Below, one piece after another: positions 46,553-57,600 of a DNA stretch of 64,000 bases (position 1 is the first letter of the stretch; each line of letters begins with the position of its first letter). Source of the stretch: JAWKZG01 sp041396125. Its GTDB lineage: Bacteria; Pseudomonadota; Gammaproteobacteria; Competibacterales; Competibacteraceae. A model generated the notes under the pieces. It was given only the letters and a program-made list of their open reading frames with translations. It was not told where the DNA came from and ran no database searches. Position numbers and translations under genes: made by a program. The DNA is taken from positions 310,001 to 374,000 of the forward strand of contig JAWKZG010000001.1 in NCBI GenBank assembly GCA_041396125.1. Direction: 5' to 3'.

Positions 46553-48022
46553 TTATTTTTCTTCGGGAAATAATGGTAACTCAGGTGTTGGAGCTGTGTC
46601 TGCCGACTGGCGACGCCGGCGCAACACATGTTCTTCACGGGTATCGCGCGCCACAATTTCGTACAGAATGGCCTGTTTGTCTTTACTGCGGCGCAAAATG
46701 CGTCCCAGGCGCTGGATAAACTCGCGATTGGAGCCGGTGCCGGACATCACGACCCCAATGGCCGCATCCGGCACATCCACACCCTCGTTCAAGACCCGGC
46801 TGCTGACTAGGGCGGTGTAGTCGCCACTTTTGAAATATTCCAGAATAGCCTGGCGTTCCTTGACCCGGGTCTGATGCGTAATGCAGGGGATTAAAAACCG
46901 CTGCGAGACCTCATACGCAGTGGCGTTATCATCGGTAAAGATCACGGTTTTCTCGGTGCGATGGCTGCCCAGCACCGCCGCCAGCGCTCGCAGTTTAGCC
47001 GGTGCCGCGTGGGCGATGCGGCGTGCTTCACGATGTGCCAGCATCGCTCGCCGACCGGCCGATGTACTGGCCGAGCGCATGACGAACCGGTTCCAGCCTT
47101 CCAGCGAGCCCAGTCTAATATTATTTTCTCGCAGAAAATTGTCGCGCTCGGCCAGCAGGCGTTCGTAATCGAGCCGTTCACTGGGGCTGAGTTCGACCGG
47201 AATGGTGCGTACCTGAAAAGGTGCCAGCACATCGCCGGCCAGTTCTTGCGGGGTTTTGCGATAAACCACCGGCCCCAGCAGGGCAGGGAAGTCGAGATGC
47301 TGATTGTCGCCGCGTTCCGGTGTGGCACTGAGCCCGAGCCGGTAGGGTGCCAGTGAGAACTCGGCGATACAGCGGTAAAACTCGGCTGGCAGATGGTGGG
47401 CTTCATCGCAGATCAGCAGACCGAAACGATTGCCCAGCCGGTCGATATGGCGGGCAGCAGAATCATAGGTAGCGATGGTCAGCGAGCAGATTTCATGATA
47501 ACCGCCACCCATCAGACCCAGTTCCAGATCCGGAAACGCCGCCCGTGCCAGGGCGTACCACTGGTGCAGTAAGTCCAGCGTGGGCACCACAATCAAGGTG
47601 TCGCGGCGTGCCGCACTCAAGGCAAACAGGCCAACCAGGGTTTTGCCGGCACCGGTTGGCAGCACCACCAGCCCCCGGCGACCGGCAGCCTGCCAGTGCT
47701 GCAGAGCCTCTTTCTGATGCGGGTAAAGCTGCACTTGCAGTGCTGGCGTCTGCAGTAGTTTGCCGTAGTGTGGCGCACGATTGCGGCGCAGCCAGGGCCG
47801 TAAGGGTTTGATCAGGTCGGCGTACTGGTGGGCTGGGGCGCGATAGGCATTTACCCGTGGATCAAACGTGAAATAGGCACTTAATGCTGCGGGCAGTTGT
47901 GCGCAGTGTTCCAACAGTAGCGTGCCTTTATCGAAACGCAGCTCGGCATGCGCTTGCTGTGTCGCGTCGAGCTCGCTGGCCAGTTGATATACACCACTGG
48001 CATCGCGCACGCGGTCAGTCAT
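46553..48022 (-). CDS. XPB-like superfamily 2 DNA helicase
   Basis: 489 residues. Walker A PTGAGKTLVG, motif II CDEAHH, motif III LSATPERGD, motif V region VSSRVLNEGVDVPDA and motif VI EFIQRLGRILRRS. Sequence ILRR after the GR, the N-terminal damage-recognition-like domain and the following DUF790 gene identify it as the XPB/Rad25 type found in archaea and scattered bacteria. A role in DNA repair by opening damaged DNA for the Bax1-like nuclease is likely. Confidence 0.88.
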   Translation of the reverse strand: MTDRVRDASGVYQLASELDATQQAHAELRFDKGTLLLEHCAQLPAALSAYFTFDPRVNAYRAPAHQYADLIKPLRPWLRRNRAPHYGKLLQTPALQVQLYPHQKEALQHWQAAGRRGLVVLPTGAGKTLVGLFALSAARRDTLIVVPTLDLLHQWYALARAAFPDLELGLMGGGYHEICSLTIATYDSAARHIDRLGNRFGLLICDEAHHLPAEFYRCIAEFSLAPYRLGLSATPERGDNQHLDFPALLGPVVYRKTPQELAGDVLAPFQVRTIPVELSPSERLDYERLLAERDNFLRENNIRLGSLEGWNRFVMRSASTSAGRRAMLAHREARRIAHAAPAKLRALAAVLGSHRTEKTVIFTDDNATAYEVSQRFLIPCITHQTRVKERQAILEYFKSGDYTALVSSRVLNEGVDVPDAAIGVVMSGTGSNREFIQRLGRILRRSKDKQAILYEIVARDTREEHVLRRRRQSADTAPTPELPLFPEEK

Positions 48023-48151
48023 AAGGCATCCTGTGTCAGGCTGAGGAGTATGGGGGTGACGCTGCGGAATGTCCTGCTCGCAGCGTCACCGGGGACGCAA
48101 TTAGTGGTACGCGTATGGTATTGAAAACACGTGATTTGACCGGCTATCGGT

Positions 48152-48634
48152 TTAGTGTTCTATGCAATACCAGCGGCCTGCAATCAGGACCCAGGTGCAG
48201 GTTGTGCCATTTTCTGATGCTGCTGTTGTTTCCGCTGCCAGGATAAAGTTTTCCGAATACAGCTTGCCGCTGGGTTCCGAGAGCGGGTTTTTATCCGGAT
48301 ACTCACTTCCATCACTGTCGGTGGCGCTGACCGCTGTGATGCCTTCGGGGTTTTGCGGATTTGCGGTGAACTTGACCGTTAGCGTGTTGGTTTTCCCACT
48401 CTGAGCAGTATAAGGTACGGCATAGTAAGGTGGCTGGCCACGTCCCTGAAATGAAATCAGCATCTGCTGTTTCTCATCATCCGACCATATACAGAAGGTA
48501 TAAACTATAGTTCCTGCCGGTGGAATCAATCGCCCCTCGCCGGGCTGCGGGAAATCCTGTCCGGTGCTGGATGTGCCACTAATACATTCAGGGCCGCTAA
48601 TTTTGTGTTCAAACCGAAGTGAAAATTCAGACAT
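48152..48634 (-). CDS. Hypothetical protein, no recognised family
   Basis: 160 residues with AGAGG before the ATG. No signal peptide or membrane span. Composition is rich in Ser, Thr, Gly and Pro with few basic residues, and the fold is likely all-beta. A C-terminal pair of Cys (CTWVLIAGRWYC) could form a disulfide. Flanked by XPB-like and FecR-type genes; no functional clue. Confidence 0.65.
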   Translation of the reverse strand: MSEFSLRFEHKISGPECISGTSSTGQDFPQPGEGRLIPPAGTIVYTFCIWSDDEKQQMLISFQGRGQPPYYAVPYTAQSGKTNTLTVKFTANPQNPEGITAVSATDSDGSEYPDKNPLSEPSGKLYSENFILAAETTAASENGTTCTWVLIAGRWYCIEH

Positions 48635-48712
48635 TTCAAATACGCCTCTTATTGGTGAATTCTGACGGAGTTTGCATCCCGGCAGAATGGTGGTACGTTT
48701 TCAGGCACACTA

Positions 48713-51700
48713 TCAGAATAGCAGGTTCAGTTTTAACAGCAATAATCTCTCCGGCTGGATGCTGGGGTTGGCAGGGTCAGTATCCTGGAACCGGAAATCT
48801 TCATCGAACAGGTTTTTGGCGGTAAGGCTGAGAGAACCCAGCCGATTCTTAAACTGATAGCCGAGCGAAGCATCCACAACCCAAAACTGATCGCTGCCTG
48901 CCACATTGGCAATTTCTACCGGACTTACGAACTCTTTAAAAACGCCATCCTGATTAATATGTGTGGCGGTCAGGTTCGCTTTGAAGCCGGCGGGATGGAA
49001 ATAGCTTGCTCCGAGCAAAATCCGTTGAGTTTCCAGCTCGGTAAAAGCACCAGGGCCGGTAATCATTAATTCACGGTCAAAGGTTTCGTATTGATATTCT
49101 GCGTTAAACGCCCAGCGGGCATGCGGTGCCCAGTACATATAAGCACGTCCGAAAGCTTCTTCAAAATCCTCGTGAATGACACTGATTTCCGGTGTGGTAA
49201 GAATGCCCGGAACGGTCAAATCTCGTTCCGAGTACTCAAGACCAAGATACAAATCTTTGGTCAGTTTTTGTTCAATAGCCGCGCCATAGCGCCAGGCTTC
49301 TGTGCCGTCCACGTCATCAAAAAACTGGTTGAACCCGGCAATCTGGGTCGGTTCCAGGGTCTGCTTGGTTAATGGCAGTCTGTTCAGGGTTCGAAATGCT
49401 GCGGCACGTACCGTGGTCGTATCAGTCGGTGTCCAGGTCAGGCCAAGTTTCGGGCTGATCTGGTCTTTATCAAAGATTTCAGCATCATAAAAATCGCTGC
49501 TTAAACCAACTGTAAAATTAAGCTGATCTGCAGCATTAATTTGAGAATAAACATAAGCACCACCGCCTTTGACGTCGGTGTCGCTCGTAATGGGCGGGAT
49601 AGCCGCCAGTGTCCCGGAAAAACCGATTTTATCCTGCCGTTCCAGATCCACAAAGCTCGCGCCAGCAATAAGATTCAGGGTTGGACTTTTGAAAAGACTT
49701 TGCAGCTCTCCGCTTACGCCATCAGATGTCACGTCAACGGATTGCACCGGCGTGCTGGTGCCCGCGGTGACATCTTCATAACTGAAATTCCCGATAATGT
49801 CGAAATTCGTTGAAACAGCGTGATAAAAACCGACTCTTACAGAGTCAATTTGCTCGGAGCTTCTTTCCGTTGCGGAAAAATTATCCGGGTTGAAGCGCAG
49901 AGGTAAATCGCCATTTTCGGAATCACTGTAGCGAAACTCGGTTTGTATACTGGTATCTGGAGACAACCGCCATTGGGCGAAAAAATTGACAATATCTCTT
50001 TCCAGATCGTTATTTTCCCGAAACCCATCGGTTTCATAATGAAACTGGCCAAAACTGACAGCAAAATTATCCTGCAGCGCGGAGACGACTAAATCATCAC
50101 CTTTCAGGCTGTTGCCCCCAACTACGCCGTTCGCCTGTGCGGTTAATCCATCGCTGACGAACAAGGGGGTAAACTCATTAAACGACGAATCGGACGGCCC
50201 GGTACCCGATAGAATAGCCAGATCAGTTTCAGCCAGCTGGGGTTGTAAGGGGGTTGTATTCAGCGGTTGCCGCAGTTGCGATTGCAACAGCTCGCTGACC
50301 CTGGCGATTTCATGTCGCGGCAAAGATGAATACGTATCGGCAAGCAGGCGATGGCTGGAAAAATTGCCCGGATCGGCAGTCAGCGATTTCCAGCCTTCGT
50401 TGAGTGCCAACTGTTCGAACCCCAATTCCCGGTAAATCCGACCCTGGCTGGCGGCACGGGTTGCCAGGTCCTCGTCCAGTAATAAACGGGATCGATACAC
50501 CGCCCGATTGTCGTTGAGGGCGATAGATTCCTGGCTATCCTGCAGTGCTTCAATCGGCCGATTCTGGGCCTGTTTCAACAGCGCATCGTACAGCCAGGGG
50601 GTGGGATCAAACTCATCAAGTTCCTTGGCAATCTGATACTGCGTACCAGCCAGTGTTTCGCGTTTTTCCTCAAAATATGCTTTGCCCAGGTAGCTGCGCA
50701 GCAGCGAATTCAATGGATCCAGGCTGACCGCAATAGCGATATCCTCACGGCCAGCTGCCAGCGAGCCTGTACGGATTTTGGCCAGACCCAGTCCCAGCCG
50801 AGGCAAGGGGTCGGTCTGATCCAGTTCGATAGCGCGTTCGAACGCTTGCCGAGCCTGCGGCAGATCGATTCGGGTGAGATGGGCAAACCCCAGTACGCTT
50901 TGCGTGCGGGCGATATCGGAGTTGAGTGCGGCAGCCTGCTGGGCGGCGTGCAAGGCCTGGTCAAGCTGACCTTGGGCCAGCCATAACTCGGACAGGCGTG
51001 CCAGCGCCAGGGCGTTATCCGGTGCGTGTTCGCTGGCTGTCCGGGTGCTGGCCAGCGCAGCGTCGAGATCAAAATGCGCTTGCTGGGCATAAGACAGAGT
51101 CAGCCAGGCTGCGGCCGATTGAGGTGCTTGTGCGACGGCCTGCTGTGCGAGTGTTAACGCTCGTGCTTTGTCATTACGGGTGAGTGCAATGATCGCTGTC
51201 AGTGCCAACGCGTTAGCGTTATCGGGGTGCGTCTGTAAAACGGCGTCCAGCGCTGTCCGGGCCGACTCCGCCTGACCTGCAGCCAGCAGCCAGGCGGCCC
51301 GAAAAACGGCATAAAAATCGTCCTGTAATGCCGCTGGCAACTGGTTCAGACGCGCTATGACGGCAGCCGGATTGTGGTAATCCAGTGGGCCGAGCGCTTG
51401 CCGAAAATGCGCGGGTACAAATTGGGGGTCATACAGAGCGGCGAGCACCGGATGGTAATGCAATGCCCACTGGACTGCATCCTCCGGCCGAATAACTTCG
51501 AGTAAACGGGGGGCTTCGCCGGCTTGCGCTACGGCTGTTTGGCTGCTGCCAACCGGCACTTGTCCCTGTGCATTACGGGCCACAATATGGCCTTCAAAGA
51601 CGGTAATAAAGCTGCGCTCATCGGTCGCACGTACCAGAAACTCGGTGCCTTCCACGGCCGCGTTGACAAAAGGCGTGTGGATATCCAGCGCCGGGGGTTC

Positions 51701-52060
51701 CCGGCTGAACAGATACAGTGCGCCTTTGAGCAGGTCAAGCAATGATTGTTCGCGCCGGGTCGGTGGCGGCAGACGTAACACCGACTCCTGGTCGATCCGC
51801 ACGATGGTTTCGGTAGCGAGCATGCTGAGTGCTGCGCGACTGAAGGGGCCTACACGCAGCACATCACCGGGGCAGATCAGGTCATCCAGTGTCGCAGGAT
51901 GCTGATTGCGTGTGACTGTACCCTGCACGGATACCATCCGGGCGACGGCTTCTTCGTTTTCACAATCAGCGGCTTGCCCGGCATTGCTGTACAGACAGCA
52001 CATAATGCTCAGGCCAAGCGCGCTATTATATAAGATCGCCTGTAATGTTTTTATCATCAT
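48713..52060 (-). CDS. FecR-domain, TPR and outer-membrane beta-barrel fusion protein
   Basis: About 1115 residues. A signal peptide at the start (TLQAILYNSALGLSIMCCLYSNAGQA) is followed by a FecR domain (about 45-160, GTVTRNQHPATLDDLICPGDVL, VNAAVEGTEFLVR), then TPR repeats (about 240-570, for example NANALALTAIIALTRNDKARAL and SVLGFAHLTRIDLPQARQAF), then a TonB-receptor-like barrel (about 620 to the end, which is Phe). No TonB-box or plug domain is visible. The ATG pair at 52060/52057 has AAGG upstream. The CHASE2-cyclase gene lies upstream on the same strand. Confidence 0.85.
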   Translation of the reverse strand: MMIKTLQAILYNSALGLSIMCCLYSNAGQAADCENEEAVARMVSVQGTVTRNQHPATLDDLICPGDVLRVGPFSRAALSMLATETIVRIDQESVLRLPPPTRREQSLLDLLKGALYLFSREPPALDIHTPFVNAAVEGTEFLVRATDERSFITVFEGHIVARNAQGQVPVGSSQTAVAQAGEAPRLLEVIRPEDAVQWALHYHPVLAALYDPQFVPAHFRQALGPLDYHNPAAVIARLNQLPAALQDDFYAVFRAAWLLAAGQAESARTALDAVLQTHPDNANALALTAIIALTRNDKARALTLAQQAVAQAPQSAAAWLTLSYAQQAHFDLDAALASTRTASEHAPDNALALARLSELWLAQGQLDQALHAAQQAAALNSDIARTQSVLGFAHLTRIDLPQARQAFERAIELDQTDPLPRLGLGLAKIRTGSLAAGREDIAIAVSLDPLNSLLRSYLGKAYFEEKRETLAGTQYQIAKELDEFDPTPWLYDALLKQAQNRPIEALQDSQESIALNDNRAVYRSRLLLDEDLATRAASQGRIYRELGFEQLALNEGWKSLTADPGNFSSHRLLADTYSSLPRHEIARVSELLQSQLRQPLNTTPLQPQLAETDLAILSGTGPSDSSFNEFTPLFVSDGLTAQANGVVGGNSLKGDDLVVSALQDNFAVSFGQFHYETDGFRENNDLERDIVNFFAQWRLSPDTSIQTEFRYSDSENGDLPLRFNPDNFSATERSSEQIDSVRVGFYHAVSTNFDIIGNFSYEDVTAGTSTPVQSVDVTSDGVSGELQSLFKSPTLNLIAGASFVDLERQDKIGFSGTLAAIPPITSDTDVKGGGAYVYSQINAADQLNFTVGLSSDFYDAEIFDKDQISPKLGLTWTPTDTTTVRAAAFRTLNRLPLTKQTLEPTQIAGFNQFFDDVDGTEAWRYGAAIEQKLTKDLYLGLEYSERDLTVPGILTTPEISVIHEDFEEAFGRAYMYWAPHARWAFNAEYQYETFDRELMITGPGAFTELETQRILLGASYFHPAGFKANLTATHINQDGVFKEFVSPVEIANVAGSDQFWVVDASLGYQFKNRLGSLSLTAKNLFDEDFRFQDTDPANPSIQPERLLLLKLNLLF

Positions 52061-52123
52061 AACCTTATAGTAGCAGCCAGGTCGTAACGTACTGCCTGTT
52101 AAAAAATGCAAATTTTGCTCCAA

Positions 52124-52392
52124 AACCGATCATTGCTGTTGCACGATTAGCGTAGCGGCATATTGCAACTTGTTGATACTGACAAAGGGGTATCCAGAAA
52201 GGGTCGGTTGCTGAAAAGCACGCTATGCTCAGACGAAGGCAGGTCGGGTTTGCCTCTATGTTAGGTGCTAATAATTACAAGCAGCTGATTATTTTGCATT
52301 ATTCAAAGACGCAGTCGTATTTTGTTGGCAAGTGAACGATATTTTTACATTATTTGACAATTATGGGCTTTTTACAATTGTTGCCCGTGTAC
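52124..52392. other. Gap between the cyclase and FecR-type genes
   Basis: About 270 bases, AT-rich to the right. It probably contains the promoter of the FecR-TPR-barrel gene. No ORF or terminator is clear. Confidence 0.4.
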
Positions 52393-54542
52393 TTATTTTT
52401 CAGCCAGATGGATTATAAGACTGCCGCTGGCAGGTGTTGCATCAGTCAGACAGGCCTGGCAGCGTTGCCAGAAGAAACGGGTCGGACCGTCGGTCGGCCG
52501 CTCCTGCAGCAAAGCCTGAAATGCGTTTGACGCCTGTTCCCAGCGCCCGGCTTCGTATAGCACGAAAGCCGCATCGAAGTTGGCGTACCACTCGCGTTCA
52601 GCGGGGCTGAGTGCACTGTGCAAACCAACCAGCTCAAACAGGTTTAATACCCGGCGCTTGCCTTTCGGTTGAAATTGTCCCAGCCGACGTAACAGGATTC
52701 CGCTTAAGTCTTTGGTCACGCTTTGCTCTGCCAGCAGCGTTGTGCCCAGATATTTGTTCAAACCCTCGATGCGCGAGGCTGTATTGGGCACATCACCGGC
52801 CACCCCGTAGACATAATGACCACCGCCCCCCATATGTCCGAGCGCCAGCCAGCCGGCATGCAGGCCGATCCGGGTCGGAAACGGATAATCGGGATGACGG
52901 GCATTAAACCGCGCAACGATTTCCTGTATTTCCAGCGCGGCCAGACAGGCCTGCTGACAGGCTTTGCTGTCAGGCTGCGGAGATGGCCAGGTGCAGGTCA
53001 TACCATCGCCAGCGATCTCCAGCATCTGGCCTCCATGCTGCTCAATACATTTGCCCAGTTCATCAAAATATTCATTGCTCAGCTTGACCAGGTCTTGCGG
53101 TAATAAGCGTTCCGACAGGGTGGTGTAGTCGGTTACATCCGAAGACAGACAAACACCGTAACTGGCGACCGGATCGCTGGGACGATCTGCCGCTATATCC
53201 GTCGCATGCGCTGGTACGTAGCGGCGCAGCACACGCCGGAAGATCGCGTAATTCCAATACAGCCCGAGCAGAATCACAAGCGGTATCTGTACCAGCAGGG
53301 GGGTTGCCAGCGGTAGCCACAAGTAATAGTGGACGAACAGCCATTGCGCCAGAGCCAGATACACTGTGCCCAGCATCAAAATAGCGCTGATAGTCAGCCA
53401 GACGTGGCGACACAGTGAGACGACTACGCCAAGCAGTACGCCATAACCCAGCAGCAGAGCCAAGCGGCCGGTGTTATCGGGAAAGCGCAGCGTGGTGTCG
53501 GTAGATAAATTAGCAAAGGCGGTAGCCAGTATTTCAACACCACTTAAATCGATGCCATCAGCAGTGGAAAAAACGGTCAGAAACTGATCGGGCTGTTCGA
53601 AGTGGGTAGGATCCATATCGCCGATAAAAACCGTTTTGCCCTGTAAATCCGGCAACGGCTCGTCGCCGAAAACCGACTGTAGGGCAGCATGCTGATAGTG
53701 GCTGGTGGGCCGTAAAATTCAGGTAGTAATAATCAGGCCGGTATACGCCTGCAAGAGTGGTTGTAAATTCGTGGCGACAGTAGGTGCTGCCCTCCAGCAG
53801 CCGGGCAGCGCGGTCAGGTTGATCTCGCACCGGCGCCGCCAGGCATCCATCAAACTGCGCAGCTGAGTCGCGCTGTTCAGGATCGCATGCGTTGCGTGCT
53901 CTCTGGGTAAACCGGCAGTTCCGCTTGTTCCAGCACCGCTGCCTGGGCAGGATTCGCAAGGCTAACAATTGCAACGCAACAACCGGCAGGGTCGGGGTAT
54001 CGTTAAAAAGCCCAGAACCGGTTGACCTGGACAGGAATTTTGGGAAGAGGAAATGGTCCGCTGCCACTAGCCGATGTACGGAGTATCTCCACCGGTTTAT
54101 TGAGCGTCACGGTTGCGCCTGCCGCGTTGACCAGGCGTTCAGCGCGTTCGAATAACAAAACCCGCTGCGCTGTTGCAATAGCCTGTGCCAGGGTTGCATC
54201 ATCGTCTTTGTGCGTTTCGAAATACATATCAAAAATCACGACAGCCGCACCGGCCGCCACGAGTTTATTGATGAGTTCTGCATGCAGCACACGCGGCCAA
54301 GTGTTGCTGTGTCTGGACTGCTCCAGGGCATTGGCTGACTGCCGATCCAGCGCGACAATTGCCACATTGGGAGGTGCCGGGCGCGGTCCCCGGAGCTGGA
54401 ACAGCCAGCTCAGTCCGAGGTTTTCTTCCAGTGCCCATCCTGCCGGTGACGACGCAACCAGATAGCCGACCAGCCCGATGCACACCGCCAGCAGCATACT
54501 ACTGCGCAGTTGCCGGATAACGCGGCGATTATTTCGTGTCAT
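52393..54542 (-). pseudogene. CHASE2-domain class III adenylate/guanylate cyclase, multiple frameshifts
   Basis: Sensor cyclase: a first membrane span, an extracytoplasmic CHASE2 domain, three membrane spans and a cyclase catalytic domain. The left half (52393-53655, about 420 residues) is intact and holds the three spans and the catalytic domain with the metal Asp segments SSDVTDYTTL and IAGDGMTC and the segment VYGVAGDVPNTASR. The right part (54003-54542) has the start of CHASE2 (LRGPRPAPPNVAIVALD, VVIFDMYFE). Between 53650 and 54010 at least four indels are needed; one extra T at about 54005 breaks AFNDTPTLPVVAL. Decay or poor sequence cannot be separated here. Confidence 0.8.
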
Positions 54543-54692
54543 ACCGTGTAGTGCCTGCACCGATCAACTGATTGCATCATCACATCGATATAGTAAATCA
54601 TTTGTTCCCGGTGCGGTTGCATCGTTCAGCCTCATAATGGCCATGCTATTATCCAACCCGATAGTCACTCAGCAACGAGCAGTAGAGTATTT

Positions 54693-57600
54693 ATGGTGAA
54701 AGATCAGCACCCTGGTGAAGTTGTCTTAAAAGACGGTAAATGGCAATTCTGGATTGATCGCGGCGGCACGTTCACCGATGTGGTGGGTGTGAATCCGGCA
54801 GGCGAGGTGATCACCCATAAATTATTATCGGAAAATCCGCGTCAGTATACCGATGCAGCTATCCATGCCATCCGCGAATTGATGCAGGTGGAGCCGGGTG
54901 CGCCTATTCCCACCGCGCAAATCGGTGCCGTGAAAATGGGCACTACGGTGGCGACCAATGCGCTGCTGGAACGACGCGGCGAGCCTACTTTACTGGTCAC
55001 TACGCGGGGCTTTGGTGATGCCTTGCAGATTGGCTACCAGGCTCGGCCGCGGCTGTTCGATCTGGCTATCAAGTTGCCGGAAATGCTCTATGTTGAGGTT
55101 GCTGAAATCAATGAACGCCTCAGCGCTCAGGGCGAAGTGCTCGAAGCTCTCGATCTGGTACAGGCCCGTGCCGCTTTGCAGAAAGCCTATGAACAGGGTC
55201 TGCGAGCCTGTGCGATTGCGTTATTGCACGGCTATCGTTATCCCGACCATGAGCAGCAGCTGGCCGAGCTGGCGCGCGAAATCGGTTTTGGGCAAATCTC
55301 TGTGTCCAGTGCAACCTCCCCGCTAATGGGCCTGGTCAGCCGCGGTGACACAACGGTAGTCGATGCTTATCTGTCGCCTATTTTACGCCGTTATGTGAAT
55401 CAGGTTGCAAGCGATCTTGACGGCTTGTCCGGGCACGGTGGTCGGCTGATGTTCATGCAGTCCAATGGCGGATTGACCGATGCCCATTTTTTCCAGGGTA
55501 AGGATGCCATTCTGTCGGGGCCGGCCGGCGGTGTAGTTGGCATGGTGCAGACCGCCCGAAGTGCGGGTTTTGCAAAACTGATCGGTTTCGATATGGGAGG
55601 GACGTCGACCGATGTCTCGCACTATAACGGTGAGTACGAACGGGTGTTCGAAACAGAGGTGGCCGGGGTACGCCTGCGAGCTCCCATGATGCTGATTCAC
55701 ACGGTAGCCGCCGGCGGTGGCTCGATTCTGCATTTTGACGGTGCGCGTTACCGGGTTGGGCCGGATTCGGCCGGTGCCGACCCCGGACCAGCCTGCTACG
55801 GCAATGGCGGGCCGCTGACGATTACTGATTGCAATGTGATGCTGGGCAAGTTGCAACCGGATTTTTTTCCGCATGTGTTCGGACCCAAGGCTGACCAGCC
55901 GCTGGATACTGCTATTGTGCAGCGCAAATTTACCGAACTGGCCGAACAGATCGCGACGGCCACCGGCGATACCCGCTCGCCCGAACAGGTTGCGGAGGGG
56001 TTTCTTGCTATTGCGATCGAAAATATGGCCAACGCGATTAAAAAAATATCCGTCCAGCGTGGCTACGATGTCAGCGAATATACCCTGGTTAGCTTTGGTG
56101 GGGCAGGAGGGCAGCATGCTTGTCTGGTGGCTGATGCACTGGGCATGAAAACTGTTTTTCTGCATCCTCATGCGGGGGTGTTGTCGGCTTATGGTATCGG
56201 TCTGGCGGATATGCGCTTGCTGAAGGATAAAGCCATTGAAGCTGTCTTAAATGCCGCACTGTTACCGGAGCTGGAGCGCTCGCTGGCGGACCTGCAGCAG
56301 ACTGGTGAAGCCGAAATGCAGGCACAAGGAGTCGCAGCCGGGCGTATTCAGTCCTTGCGTAAACTGCATTTGCGTTATGCCGGTTCGGACACCGCACTGG
56401 TCGTGGATTACGCGCCGCTGGCAACTATGCAGGCTGCTTTTGAAGAGGCCCATCAACAGCGTTTTGGATTTGTTTCGCCAGAAAAAGAGCTGATCGTTGA
56501 AGCCGCGCAGGTAGAGGTGATCGCTAAAGGCGATGCCTCGCCGGGTCAGACCGTGCAGTATAAAGAAAAGCGCAGCGGTCAGCCGGTTTATGAAGGGCCG
56601 GTACGGATGGCGGGTGAATCCCGGCAAAGCCGTTTTTTTCAACGCGATGACCTGATCCCGGAGCAGCCGGTGACGGGGCCGGCGGTCATTGTTGAGCCGA
56701 ACAGCACGATTGTGATCGAGCCTGGCTGGCGGGCGCTGCTGCGTGAGGACGACACAATTGTGCTGGAGCGCTATCTGCCGCTGCCAAAACGCGTTGCAGT
56801 GGGTACCGAAGTCGATCCGGTCATGCTGGAGATTTTCAATAATCTGTTCATGAACGTGGCCGAGCAAATGGGCAGCGTGCTGCAAAACACAGCGGTATCG
56901 GTCAACATTAAAGAACGATTGGATTTTTCCTGCGCGATTTTCGATCCGCACGGCGATCTGATTGCCAATGCGCCGCATATGCCGGTGCATCTGGGATCGA
57001 TGTCGGAATCCATCAAAACCGTGATCCGGGAAAATGCAGCCAGTATGCAGCCGGGGGACGCCTATGTCCTGAATGCGCCGTATAACGGTGGCACGCATCT
57101 GCCGGATATCACCGTGATCAAACCGGTGTTTGATGCTGCTGGCGAGCGGGTGATCTTCTATGTGGCCTCAAGAGGCCATCATGCCGATATCGGGGGGATG
57201 ACCCCGGGTTCCGCGCCAGCCGACTCCACCACAGTCGAGCAGGAAGGGGTACTGATCGATAATTTTAAACTGGTTGCCAGGGGACGTTTTCTGGAATCCG
57301 AGATGCGTGCGCTGCTTGCTTCGGGGCCGTATCCGGCACGTAATCCCGACTACAATATCGCTGATCTGAAAGCGCAGGTTGCTGCCTGCGAAAAAGGTGC
57401 TCAGGAATTACTGCGGGTTATCCATCATTTCGGGCTGGATGTTGTGCATGCGTACATGCTGCATGTGCAGGATAACGCCGAGGAATCCGTGCGCCGGGTG
57501 CTGGATGCGCTGCACGACTGCCAGTTTACCTACGCGATGGACGATGGTCATCAGGTCAGCGTCAAAATCAGTGTGGATAAAACCACGCGTAGTGCCACCA

